Shown here: positions 1 through 7,887 of the stretch, one piece after another
How positions within the stretch are numbered: position 1 is the stretch's first letter
How the letters are laid out: every line of letters begins with the position of its first letter
Assembly: GCA_029559035.1 (NCBI GenBank)
Contig: JAKQCT010000090.1
Span: forward strand, 1-64,000
Reading direction: 5' to 3'
Length of the DNA: 64,000 nucleotides
DNA from: Acidobacteriota bacterium
GTDB lineage: Bacteria > Acidobacteriota > UBA4820
Notes under the pieces: generated by a model
What the model saw: the letters and a program-made list of their open reading frames with translations, nothing else
What the model was told of the DNA's origin: nothing
Database searches by the model: none
Translations under genes and position numbers: made by a program

Positions 1-202
1 CGTTACTATGACAATGTGGTAATCGCATTTATATACACAATGGCTCAGCCGTACATATTCCATTCCTCGATTATACGAAGATATTGGAACTTTATCCATC
101 TCTCGAGCTTACGCTCGGAGAATTTTAGAGGAATGCTTAAACCGGACCAGCTAAAACCCTCCTGTAGAGCCGATCTATCATGTCCGGCTCGTTTCCGTGA
201 GT
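1..202. other. No gene recognised at the window edge
   Basis: I see no supportable gene in this stretch. The short open frame on the plus strand has no recognisable domain and opposes the direction of every other gene. It lies just beyond the hairpin cluster at 203-350, so it may belong to the same decayed mobile-element region. Confidence 0.4.
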
Positions 203-235
203 GAAGCCTCTCCCCAGCCTGAAAACCGGGGCTTC
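203..235 (-). repeat. Hairpin resembling an IS200/IS605 right end (copy B)
   Basis: Read on the minus strand this is GAAGCCCCGG, a short loop, then CTGGGGAGAGGCTTC, an imperfect hairpin. Structures of this form (a GAAGCCCC stem closing with GGGGAG and GGCTTCAC) are typical of the right ends and guide-RNA 3' ends of IS200/IS605 TnpB elements, from my knowledge of the family. No tnpA or tnpB gene is present beside it. It shares the core GAAAACCGGGG (plus strand) with the hairpin at 308-350, so the two look like diverged copies. Confidence 0.4.
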
Positions 236-243
236 AGCCTTTC

Positions 244-281
244 GGCTGATAGGCAAGATCGCAACTCTTGCCATATCAGCC
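244..281. repeat. Long near-perfect inverted repeat
   Basis: Positions 244-258 pair with 266-281 over 15 base pairs with one bulged A at 273 and a 7-base loop. It sits between the two IS200/IS605-like hairpins and is not followed by a T-run in either direction, so it is unlikely to be a simple terminator. It may be part of the same mobile-element end or a small structured RNA. Confidence 0.5.
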
Positions 282-507
282 AAATATTCCTCCGCTTCGC
301 ACCGGGCGGCCATTCCTCCCCGGGTTTGAAAACCGGGGGGATTCCTGGCCGATTTTGTTGAACCTAAACTCCATTTCTTTAAGAATGCCGGTTTTTCCCT
401 AAAGACTTCTTTTCACGGTGATTCTTGCAGTAGTTGCACACACCGACTTCATCGTAGCGGATCCCGGGATAAGTGTCGGACAGAACACACTTCGAGCATC
501 TCAACAT
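276..507 (-). pseudogene. Remnant of an N-acetyl sugar amidotransferase-type gene (zinc-ribbon start only)
   Basis: An ATG at 507 with AGGA about 8 bases upstream opens a 42-codon frame (379-507). Its product has the four-cysteine ribbon CSKC...PGIRYDEVGVCNYC, the N-terminal signature of WbpG/PseA-type PP-loop amidotransferases; the full-length gene at 13981 begins in the same way (ECVRCV...GVCSHC). The frame stops after LGKNRHS. Dropping one A from the A-run at 392-396 gives a continuation GILKEMEFRFNKIG, open to a stop at 276-278, but it runs into the hairpin at 308-350 and the ATPase domain is absent. I read it as a frameshifted, truncated gene. It could instead be a translated stand-alone zinc-ribbon micro-protein. 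Confidence 0.6.
308..350 (-). repeat. Hairpin resembling an IS200/IS605 right end (copy A)
   Basis: The minus strand reads GGAATCCCCCCGGTTTTC followed by AAACCCGGGGAGGAAT, bounded by GGCC on both sides. The shape matches IS200/IS605 TnpB right-end hairpins and repeats the GAAAACCGGGG core of the hairpin at 203-235. It lies directly after the point where homology to a sugar amidotransferase gene is lost, which suggests insertion or deletion at this site. Confidence 0.4.
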
Positions 508-558
508 TTTTTTCCTTTTGCGCAGAGATACTGACGATACGGGACTTTGTCATAATGT

Positions 559-2622
559 TCATTCGGCAGAGGCGGCTTTCTTCCTGGCGAACAAAAGAAG
601 GAAAAGGCACAGGGCCGTTATCCCCAGAAGAGCGAAAACCTCTCCCGCGTTCCCTTCCCAGAGCTTTTCAGGCAGAAGATGGAATGATTCCTTGATGGCG
701 AGGCTGCCGCTGGTCTTCATCAGGATCGCGTTCAGAACGGCGTCTATCACCCCCATTATGGCGCCGCCTGCCATGAGGCCCGAAGCGATAAGTATCCCGT
801 AATCGTTCCTCTTCGTCGCCATCTCCTCCGTGTCGTTCTTTCCCTTTCTCTGCGTGATGTAGCTCAGGATCCCGCCTAGCAGGACCGGCGTGTTCAGCTC
901 GATAGGCAGGTACATCCCGAGAGCGAAAGCGAGAGCGGGAACATTGACCATCCTCAGGATCAGTGAGAGGATCACCCCCAGCGCGAAAAAGAACCACCTG
1001 AGGGCTCCGCTCTGGACTCCGAATATCCCCACCAGGATCTCCTTCATGGCGGAAGCCTGAGGCGCAGGTATGGCGTTCGTCCCGAAACCCTGCGAAGGAT
1101 CGGTCTGCGACATCACCCACATGGCTATCCCGCAGAATGTTGCCGCAACCGCCGTTCCGAGGAACTTCAGGGCGAGCTGCCTCGCTGGCGTCGCGCCCAG
1201 CCAGTGGCCGATCTTGAGGTCGGTGGAGAGCGCCCCCGAAGCGGCCAGAGCCGTGCAGACGACTCCTCCCACCATCATCGTGACGAACATCCCCTGTCCG
1301 CCCGATAGACCCAGCTTCAACATCACGAAGCCCGTGATTATCAGCGTCAGCATCGTCATGCCGGAGACGGGATTGGTCCCGATTATGGCGATCGCCCTGG
1401 CGGCGACGGGCGCGAACAGGAAAGCTATGAAGGTGACGACTCCCACCCCCACGAAGGCGGGAAGGAACGGGCTGTCGATGCCGAGGCCGAAGGCGAAGAA
1501 CATGAAAGCCACTACGATGAAAGCCAGCGTCCCGCATACCACGGTCTTTCCGGTCAGGCTCCTCTCCACCCTCGGCAATTCCGAAGCGGGAGTTTTCTTC
1601 TCTCCGCTCTTCAGCCCCTTCATGTTCGCCGAGATCGACCTGAGCATGGACGGGAAGGATGTGACCACGCCCATGATGCCGGCCCCTGCTATCCCTCCGA
1701 CGCCTATGATCCTGACATAGTTCTTGAAGACCTGGTCGGGCGTCATCGCCGATATGAGGATGTCCCCCGGAGGAAGGACGGTCTGGAGGCTCGCTCCTAT
1801 CTTGAAGACCATCGGGACCAGGACGAAAAAGGAGAGGAACGAACCGGCCGCTATCACCATCGCGTACTTGAGCCCGATGATGTAGCCGATGCCGATTATC
1901 GCGGCGTTGTTGAGCATCCTGAAGGTCATGAAGTTGTTTTGCAGGAGCTTCCCGATCCCGACCGTCTTCAGGGTTATTGTCTCGGCCATCCCGTGAAATG
2001 TCGTGACGATCCCGTCATACAAGGCTCCCACGCCGGCGGAGAGAGCAAGGATACCGGCCTGTTTTCCCGCCTTCTGGCCCGAGAGAAGTATCTGCGTCGT
2101 CGCCGTCGCTTCGGGCCACGGGAACTGCCCGTGCATCTCGACTATCAGGTGGTGTCGGAGGGGTATCAGGAAGAGTATTCCCAAACATCCACCGAGAAAG
2201 GAGACCAGTATCACCTGCCACATCGTCGGTTGGCTGACCCCCGAACCCGGGACCGCGGCCAGCATGTAAAGCGCGGGTATAGTGAACACGGCCCCGGCCA
2301 CGACGTGCGAAGAGTTGGCACCGATCGACTGTATGATGACGTTCTCCAGAAGGGTGCTCTTCCTCGTGAAGAAAGCTCCAAGTCCGACAGCCAGTATCGA
2401 AATGGGGATAGCCGCCTCGATGCCCTGCCCGACCTTCAGCGCGAGATAAGCCGCCGCCATTGAGAAGATCGCGCAGAATATGAGGCCCATGGAAACGGAC
2501 CTTCCCGTCACTTCCGCGACGCCGGTCTCATCCTTTACGACCGGAACGAACTTCTCCCCTTCTCCGAGGGGTCTTCTCGCGTTCTCCGGCAATCCCTTGA
2601 TCTCGTCAGTGTCCTTATGCAT
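559..2622 (-). CDS. OPT family oligopeptide transporter
   Basis: 687 residues, almost wholly hydrophobic, with roughly 14-16 membrane spans. The stretch DLKIGHWLGATPARQ near residue 470 matches the bacterial OPT signature (DLK-G-LVGATPR). OPT proteins are secondary carriers for small peptides or metal-chelating ligands in the inner membrane; the substrate cannot be read from sequence. The ATG at 2622 has a strong AGGAGG site. The short hydrophilic N-terminus before the first span is normal. It lies at the downstream end of the glycan cluster and probably has nothing to do with it. Confidence 0.88.
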   Translation of the reverse strand: MHKDTDEIKGLPENARRPLGEGEKFVPVVKDETGVAEVTGRSVSMGLIFCAIFSMAAAYLALKVGQGIEAAIPISILAVGLGAFFTRKSTLLENVIIQSIGANSSHVVAGAVFTIPALYMLAAVPGSGVSQPTMWQVILVSFLGGCLGILFLIPLRHHLIVEMHGQFPWPEATATTQILLSGQKAGKQAGILALSAGVGALYDGIVTTFHGMAETITLKTVGIGKLLQNNFMTFRMLNNAAIIGIGYIIGLKYAMVIAAGSFLSFFVLVPMVFKIGASLQTVLPPGDILISAMTPDQVFKNYVRIIGVGGIAGAGIMGVVTSFPSMLRSISANMKGLKSGEKKTPASELPRVERSLTGKTVVCGTLAFIVVAFMFFAFGLGIDSPFLPAFVGVGVVTFIAFLFAPVAARAIAIIGTNPVSGMTMLTLIITGFVMLKLGLSGGQGMFVTMMVGGVVCTALAASGALSTDLKIGHWLGATPARQLALKFLGTAVAATFCGIAMWVMSQTDPSQGFGTNAIPAPQASAMKEILVGIFGVQSGALRWFFFALGVILSLILRMVNVPALAFALGMYLPIELNTPVLLGGILSYITQRKGKNDTEEMATKRNDYGILIASGLMAGGAIMGVIDAVLNAILMKTSGSLAIKESFHLLPEKLWEGNAGEVFALLGITALCLFLLLFARKKAASAE

Positions 2623-2647
2623 TATAATTCCCTCCTGTCATAATCAA

Positions 2648-3388
2648 TTAGCAGGTCTTGCCCGCCGTTTTTCTGAATATACCCACGAATCCCGCCGCGT
2701 CCGGATCGTCCGAATGCCAGGGCACCTTCTCCCCGTGAAGGTTCTCAAAACCACTGTTGACAAGCTCATTCAAGTCATTCAGCCCAAGGCTGTGCGGATG
2801 TGCGGAATTCCTCTTGATTTGGCCCGAGAAGATCTCCACTATCAATATAAAAAAACCGCCAGGCTTCAGAACCCTTCGGACCTCTTCCAGGGTGGCCGCG
2901 GGGTCGGTAACGTGGTCGAGGACGTTCGAACAGAAAACGAAATCGAAAAACCCGTCGTCAAAGGGAATATTCTCCCCCTCTCCCTTCATCACAGAAATCC
3001 CACAGGGATAGTTGTACATTTTGCGGTATTCCTCCGCTAGAGGGTCTATCCCGAACCGATTTCCCCTGAGAATGTGAAGCACCGTCGCTATCCCGCATCC
3101 TACATCAAGGACGGTCGATTCCTCACCGATCTCGCAAAGCTCTTTTATCTTGTCCAGGCAGCGGTACTTGCTCCAGAACTGCTCCAGGTCCCTCTCAAGC
3201 GCGGCGCTGTTGTCCTTGTAGGCTTTCGCCCACCTTGTCTGGAATGTCAGCTCGGCGGTGTGCTTGTCCAGCAGTGCCCCCCAAGCTTTGCTCAAGCCAA
3301 GACGCTTCGCGAGGGTTTTTACCGGGCCGGGAATGAAACGGGAAATCGCGGGAAGGATAGTTGCCGCGAGGTATCTCATATTCAGCAT
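2648..3388 (-). CDS. Class I SAM-dependent methyltransferase
   Basis: 246 residues, Methyltransf_11 type. The SAM-binding motif VLDVGCGIATVL lies near residue 95. It is followed by an acidic motif ENIPFDDGFFDFVF and the post-motif VLKPGGFFILIVE. The N-terminal 70 residues are basic and amphipathic. The substrate is unknown; its place at the end of a glycan cluster suggests methylation of a sugar or lipid-linked glycan. The start ATG at 3388 has AAGGG just upstream. Confidence 0.8.
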   Translation of the reverse strand: MLNMRYLAATILPAISRFIPGPVKTLAKRLGLSKAWGALLDKHTAELTFQTRWAKAYKDNSAALERDLEQFWSKYRCLDKIKELCEIGEESTVLDVGCGIATVLHILRGNRFGIDPLAEEYRKMYNYPCGISVMKGEGENIPFDDGFFDFVFCSNVLDHVTDPAATLEEVRRVLKPGGFFILIVEIFSGQIKRNSAHPHSLGLNDLNELVNSGFENLHGEKVPWHSDDPDAAGFVGIFRKTAGKTC

Positions 3389-3434
3389 CTAACCCTTGAT
3401 GCAAAAAAATCGTGAAGACTCAAACACACTGTCT

Positions 3435-4502
3435 TCAGCCCCTTTCGCGTCTTCGTATCTCACTAATAATTTTTTCTACCCTCAATGCTCTTTCCTTCAT
3501 CGTGTGTCTTTCCTTGACCTTGCAGTAACCGTTCCTGGTCAAATGGTTTCTGAGTTCATCGTTTTCAAGCAGATTGAAAACTTTTTCAAGAAGTTCATCT
3601 TTTCCGCAGAAATCTATAAAATCCTCCCCGGGGGAAAGAAAATTGCCGAAATGATCTCTCCTTTCCGCGAGTTGGCAGGAACCCGAACCCGGAATTGAAA
3701 AAAAGGAGGGATTTACCATCTTGTCGCAATCATCCCTGTGAACATTAACGCATATTTTTGCCCTGGACTGATACATTGCGAGTTCCTGCGGTTGGAGTCT
3801 CTTCGCCGCCCATGAAAATGCCCCTGTCCTCACCCTCATATCCCAGAATGAAGAACCGGTGGAACCGATGAAAACGCATTTCAATTTTTTCGCCTCAGGC
3901 GAAGAGCCTAATATTTCAAGAGCGGCCCGGCGCTTGCGGTAAAAATAACCTATCGATCCCGAAATGAGCAAGTCGATATCCTTTTCCACATCCTTAATCC
4001 CGTAAACATCGTCGTCGTAGCCCAGCGGACACCATGACGATTTTCCACGGTACAATGCAAGATCCTTTCCGTCGGCGCACAATACATGATCCGCGAGTGA
4101 AGCGACTTCCCTCTGCATCGGACAGGAATCCATCGGATCATAGAGCCACGAGATTAACGGAAGCTCCTTCCTGCTTTCCAACAAGGACCTGTTTCTGTCC
4201 GAGAGATAATTCCCGCGCATGATTATCAGCGCCCCGCACCCCTCTCCGGCTATCTTGCCCATGCCCTCTTCCAGGCTTCGGTTGAAGAGGGCCAGCAACG
4301 ATTTTTGGCGGCCCGGGTCTTTTATCCTGTTCCAGAATCTTATTGCCAGGGAACTCCGGTTCTTTATAAGCGGCGAGTTATAAATATCCATGTGCGCTTC
4401 ATAACCCAACCTTACAAAACCATTTCTCAGCCCCGTCGGGATGCCGCCAGCTTCCTGGGCTAAAATAAGAACTAATTTCCCGGCTTTATCGCTAACATTC
4501 AT
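3435..4502 (-). CDS. CgeB-like glycosyltransferase
   Basis: 355 residues. The overall pattern resembles the spore-maturation-protein CgeB / Glyco_trans_1_2 group of GT-B glycosyltransferases: a central segment PLISWLYDPMDS, then a C-terminal nucleotide-sugar half with NPSFFSIPGSGSCQLAE and a final EDFIDFCGKDELLEKV helix. Such enzymes transfer a sugar to a glycan or protein in the cytoplasm. The gene is followed by a methyltransferase, so the two may decorate the chain end. Donor and acceptor are unknown. Its base composition is more AT-rich than genes around 30 kb. Confidence 0.7.
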   Translation of the reverse strand: MNVSDKAGKLVLILAQEAGGIPTGLRNGFVRLGYEAHMDIYNSPLIKNRSSLAIRFWNRIKDPGRQKSLLALFNRSLEEGMGKIAGEGCGALIIMRGNYLSDRNRSLLESRKELPLISWLYDPMDSCPMQREVASLADHVLCADGKDLALYRGKSSWCPLGYDDDVYGIKDVEKDIDLLISGSIGYFYRKRRAALEILGSSPEAKKLKCVFIGSTGSSFWDMRVRTGAFSWAAKRLQPQELAMYQSRAKICVNVHRDDCDKMVNPSFFSIPGSGSCQLAERRDHFGNFLSPGEDFIDFCGKDELLEKVFNLLENDELRNHLTRNGYCKVKERHTMKERALRVEKIISEIRRRERG

Positions 4503-4558
4503 GAATCATCCCAACCACCTTTGATTTCGAATTTAACAAGAACGATTTTGCTAATTAC

Positions 4559-5299
4559 TTATGTTCTGAGATAACCAATCCCCGCCCAATTCTGAAGAGG
4601 ATCGCTGACGATCTCTTCTCCGCTGAACTGGAGATTTACTTCCTTCCAGAAACGGTTTACCTGGCATTGCGGCTCCTGAGGATGAGGGACTATGTCGTGA
4701 AACGCTATAAGACCACCTTTTCTGACCAGGGGGGAATACATCTCGAAATCCTTTTTGACTCCATCATAGCTGTGGTCTCCATCAATGAAAAGAAGATCCA
4801 ATTTCTCCCCCTTCAATATCTTTTTTATTTTTTCCAGAGTTGCCGGGTCGTGCGAATCCGCTCTCACAAGTTCGACCCTCTGTTTTCCCGTGGCGAAGGC
4901 TTTGTAGAGAGGTATGCTCCAGAAACTGTATCCGCACCCGAACCTTCCCCCGGGCATGTCCAAGCTTATTATCTTCGCATCGTCCGACGCCACCCGGGAA
5001 AGCATGTAAAGAGTCCCGCCTTTGGCCGTCCCGATCTCGAGCAGGCGACACGGAGGGTTTTTCCTGACCATGTTGAGGAAGCTGGTCAACTCGGCAGGAA
5101 CCTGGGCGGCTTCCACATACTTGAATTCTCCCGATAGCACTCGTGCAGTAAGCTCTTCGACTGTTTCCTTTTTGTGGATCCGAGTCTTGATAATGGATGA
5201 AGGAATATCGTAAATCCTCCACATATAACTCAGAGATCTCCTGATCAAGCCGAATAATCCCTCTTTTTTATAGTAGTGCTTGAGGCTGTCTATTATCAT
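4559..5299 (-). CDS. Methyltransf_24/CmcI-type class I methyltransferase
   Basis: 246 residues from the ATG at 5299, chosen because AGGAG lies 7 bases upstream; an earlier in-frame start at 5362 has no clear ribosome site. The motif LLEIGTAKGGTLYMLS binds SAM. LLFIDGDHSYDGVKKDFEMY and the following GGLIAFHDIV are the hallmark of the Methyltransf_24 group, which includes glycan O-methyltransferases and CmcI-like enzymes. Probably methylates a sugar hydroxyl at the end of the polymer; this role is inferred from context. Confidence 0.75.
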   Translation of the reverse strand: MIIDSLKHYYKKEGLFGLIRRSLSYMWRIYDIPSSIIKTRIHKKETVEELTARVLSGEFKYVEAAQVPAELTSFLNMVRKNPPCRLLEIGTAKGGTLYMLSRVASDDAKIISLDMPGGRFGCGYSFWSIPLYKAFATGKQRVELVRADSHDPATLEKIKKILKGEKLDLLFIDGDHSYDGVKKDFEMYSPLVRKGGLIAFHDIVPHPQEPQCQVNRFWKEVNLQFSGEEIVSDPLQNWAGIGYLRT

Positions 5300-5366
5300 C
5301 GATGCTCCTGTTATTACCTGAAAACGCCTTCCTTTTCCCTTTGCGCATGCCAAACCGCCCATCCCG

Positions 5367-7238
5367 TTAAAAGTTATATTTTGGCACGATCTTCGAAAGA
5401 TGTATCTTGATTTCCTCGCTGTTCATTTTTTCCAGTGACGATTCAAATGGAAGTAGCATTTCCCCGAGGTTCTCCGGCAACTGGCTCTCAACTATCATCA
5501 CCTTGTCCCTCACCTGCTGGCTCTTCTCCTCCTGTTCGGTCATGAGGTCTTCCCTGAGCTTTTCACCCGGCCTCAACCCCGTGAAGGCGATCTTGATATC
5601 CTGCTCAGGAATGAGTCCTGCCATCGATATCATGTGCCTCGCCAGATCGAGGATCTTGATCTGCTCGCCCATGTCAAGGATGCAAAGGTCCCCGTACTTT
5701 CCAAGTCCCGCGAGCAGGACCAGGCCGACCGCCTCCTCAATCGTCATGAAGTACCTTTTAATATCCGGGTGGGTGACGGTAACGGGTCCGCCTTTCGCGA
5801 TCTGTTTCTTGAAAAGCGGAACGACGGATCCGGCGCTTCCCAGGACGTTGCCGAACCTGACAGCCGAATAGAAAGTGCCCCGCTCCTGCCTCCCCTTCTC
5901 CCTGACTATCAGCTCGCCGACGCGCTTGCTAACCCCCATGACGCTCGTGGGATTGACGGCCTTATCGGTGGAGATGAGGACGAACTTCTCCGCGCCGCAT
6001 GCCGATGCCATATCCGCCGCGTTCTTCGTTCCGAATATGTTGTTCTTCACGGCTTCCTCGGGAGCCCACTCCATCAGCGGGACATGCTTGTGAGCGGCGG
6101 CGTGAAGCACGTCGTTGGGCTTGTACTTGCGTCCGAGGCGGATGATCTTCTCCCTGTCGCGCAAATCGGCCACTTCGGCTGCCACGCTGAGGTGGGGGTA
6201 CTGCTCCTTGATGTCCCTGAAGAGGAAATAGAGTTCGTTCTCGTTTATATCCACGAGCACAAGTTTCTGCGCCCCGTACTTGGCAAGCTGCCGCACGATC
6301 TCGCTTCCTATCGACCCTGCGGCCCCGGTGACCAGTGCGATCCTGTCCTTCACCAGAGATTCGATCTCCTTCTCCTCGAAAGGCACGCTGTCCCTCGGAA
6401 GAAGATCTTCGGGCTGAAGGTCCTTGAGCATAGACGAGCTTATGTTCTCCTGGAGGAAGGTAAAAGATACGGGAAGGACCTTGTACCTCAGCTTCAGGTC
6501 CTGACACATGTCCAGGATGGCTTTTACCTTCTTGGAATCCAGTTTCGGAATGGCTATCAGGACGTCGGATATCCTTTGCCTCTTCACTATACCCGCAAGG
6601 TCGTTCATCGTCCCCAGCACTCTTTGGCCACTCAGGATCTTCCCTACTTTGGAAACATTGTCGTCCACGAACCCGACCACTTTGTAACTGTGCTCCTGCG
6701 ATCTCCTGAGGTCCCGCAGGAGCAGTTCCCCTGCGTTTCCGGCCCCGACTATCACGGTTCTCTTGACAGACTTGCCCTTGGTCCTTTCCCTTTCCAGGTG
6801 AAGATAAAGGATCAGCCTTGGAGCGAACCTGTACCCGCCGAGCAGAACCGAGGATATGAAGAATTCAAGGGCGATGACGGATCTTGGAGGATACGGCAGC
6901 TGGATGACTATAACGGACGAAAGGAATAGGAGAGTACCGATGAGCATCGCGCCAATGAATCTTATGCCATCATGGAATCCCGCGTACCTGAAAGACCACC
7001 TGTGAGTCTGGGAGATCAAGGTCGATATCACCCGCGCGCTCAGGAGCCACGGCAGGAGACGCCATAAGATGACCTGATGCTCGACCGGTATCTTTCCTTC
7101 GAACCTCAGGTTATAAGCAGCGAAAAACCCGGTGAGGACGAGAACCGCGTCAATGAAAAATATCATTCCGTAACGAAAAACAGCCATTTCGAAAAGATCG
7201 TTCAGCCGGTTGCGTTCAGTCGTTTTCTCAATCTCCAT
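5367..7238 (-). CDS. Membrane-bound nucleotide-sugar 4,6-dehydratase (WbpM/PglF/CapD type)
   Basis: 623 residues. Four N-terminal membrane spans (about 20-125) are followed by a first nucleotide-binding fold (TVIVGAGNAGELLLRDL, about 155) and a catalytic short-chain dehydrogenase domain starting VTGAAGSIGSEIVRQL near 305. The active site ISTDKAVNPTSVMGVSKR has Met where classical enzymes have Tyr, as is usual in WbpM/FlaA1. It converts UDP-GlcNAc to a UDP-4-keto-6-deoxy sugar for bacillosamine- or QuiNAc-like residues. The adjacent sugar-phosphate transferase (7228) and aminotransferase (7877) fit a Pgl-like route. The start at 7238 overlaps the upstream gene by 11 bases. Confidence 0.92.
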   Translation of the reverse strand: MEIEKTTERNRLNDLFEMAVFRYGMIFFIDAVLVLTGFFAAYNLRFEGKIPVEHQVILWRLLPWLLSARVISTLISQTHRWSFRYAGFHDGIRFIGAMLIGTLLFLSSVIVIQLPYPPRSVIALEFFISSVLLGGYRFAPRLILYLHLERERTKGKSVKRTVIVGAGNAGELLLRDLRRSQEHSYKVVGFVDDNVSKVGKILSGQRVLGTMNDLAGIVKRQRISDVLIAIPKLDSKKVKAILDMCQDLKLRYKVLPVSFTFLQENISSSMLKDLQPEDLLPRDSVPFEEKEIESLVKDRIALVTGAAGSIGSEIVRQLAKYGAQKLVLVDINENELYFLFRDIKEQYPHLSVAAEVADLRDREKIIRLGRKYKPNDVLHAAAHKHVPLMEWAPEEAVKNNIFGTKNAADMASACGAEKFVLISTDKAVNPTSVMGVSKRVGELIVREKGRQERGTFYSAVRFGNVLGSAGSVVPLFKKQIAKGGPVTVTHPDIKRYFMTIEEAVGLVLLAGLGKYGDLCILDMGEQIKILDLARHMISMAGLIPEQDIKIAFTGLRPGEKLREDLMTEQEEKSQQVRDKVMIVESQLPENLGEMLLPFESSLEKMNSEEIKIHLSKIVPKYNF

Positions 7239-7887
7239 CTTTCCATCCTTTGTAAATATCCTCGATTCCCGGAGGGGGGGTTATCCGGGGAAAGAAAACC
7301 CCCAGGAGGGTTCTGAATATAATCTTCAGATCATCAAAAGCCCTTCTATTCCTGACATAATCAAGGTACCCGTTTGCCTTGTATAGGCTGAGACTCTTCG
7401 CGTAAAAAGCAGGGGGATCTTCCGCCAGGGAGAGAAGCTCTTCCTCGTTTCTCAGTTTAAGGGTAACTGGATCCGTTATGCCCGGCCTGACGGTGAGAAT
7501 TTCGGCCCATAGTTTCGGATGCAATTCGACATATTCCCTTACTTCCGGCCTCGGCCCGACAAGCGCCATATCCCCAATCAGGACGTTCCAAAGCTGTGGA
7601 AGTTCGTCTATCTTGGTTTTCCGCAGCATCCTTCCCAACCGCGTCACCCTCGGATCTCCTCCGGAGGTTATCTTCAGGCCCCTTTCCGACTCCTTCATCG
7701 TGCGGAATTTGAAAAGGACGAAATCCCTGCCTCCCATTCCGACCCTTTTCTGCCTGAAAAAAACGGGGCCCTTCGATGTCGCCTTGATCGTTATCCCGGT
7801 CAAGACAAAAAGAGGAGACATAAACAACAACCCAATAAAGGAGGCGATGACGTCAAAAGCCCGGGGCAGCCCTTTTTTACGCTTCAT
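7228..7887 (-). CDS. Initiating sugar-phosphate transferase (PglC/WbaP-like monotopic PGT)
   Basis: 219 residues, the minimal PglC-type size. One N-terminal re-entrant hydrophobic helix is followed by GPVFFRQKRVGMGGRDF, FKFRTM and the catalytic Asp-Glu pair in KTKIDELPQLWNVL, then ALVGPRPE. It moves a sugar phosphate from a UDP-sugar to undecaprenyl phosphate at the inner membrane, the first committed step of repeat-unit synthesis. It is the only recognisable initiating transferase in the window, although there are two flippases and two polymerases. The donor is probably the 6-deoxy amino sugar made by its neighbours. Confidence 0.92.
   Translation of the reverse strand: MKRKKGLPRAFDVIASFIGLLFMSPLFVLTGITIKATSKGPVFFRQKRVGMGGRDFVLFKFRTMKESERGLKITSGGDPRVTRLGRMLRKTKIDELPQLWNVLIGDMALVGPRPEVREYVELHPKLWAEILTVRPGITDPVTLKLRNEEELLSLAEDPPAFYAKSLSLYKANGYLDYVRNRRAFDDLKIIFRTLLGVFFPRITPPPGIEDIYKGWKDGD

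Noticed and set aside
203-350. Hairpin cluster as a CRISPR array
   Set aside because: Only two diverged hairpins are present, with no regular spacers or repeat unit and no cas genes.
4559-4600. Methyltransferase C-terminus ending in GIGYLRT as another LGY tail
   Set aside because: It lacks the preceding [IV]xxxL[KR] helix and the GY is followed by LRT; it is part of the methyltransferase fold.
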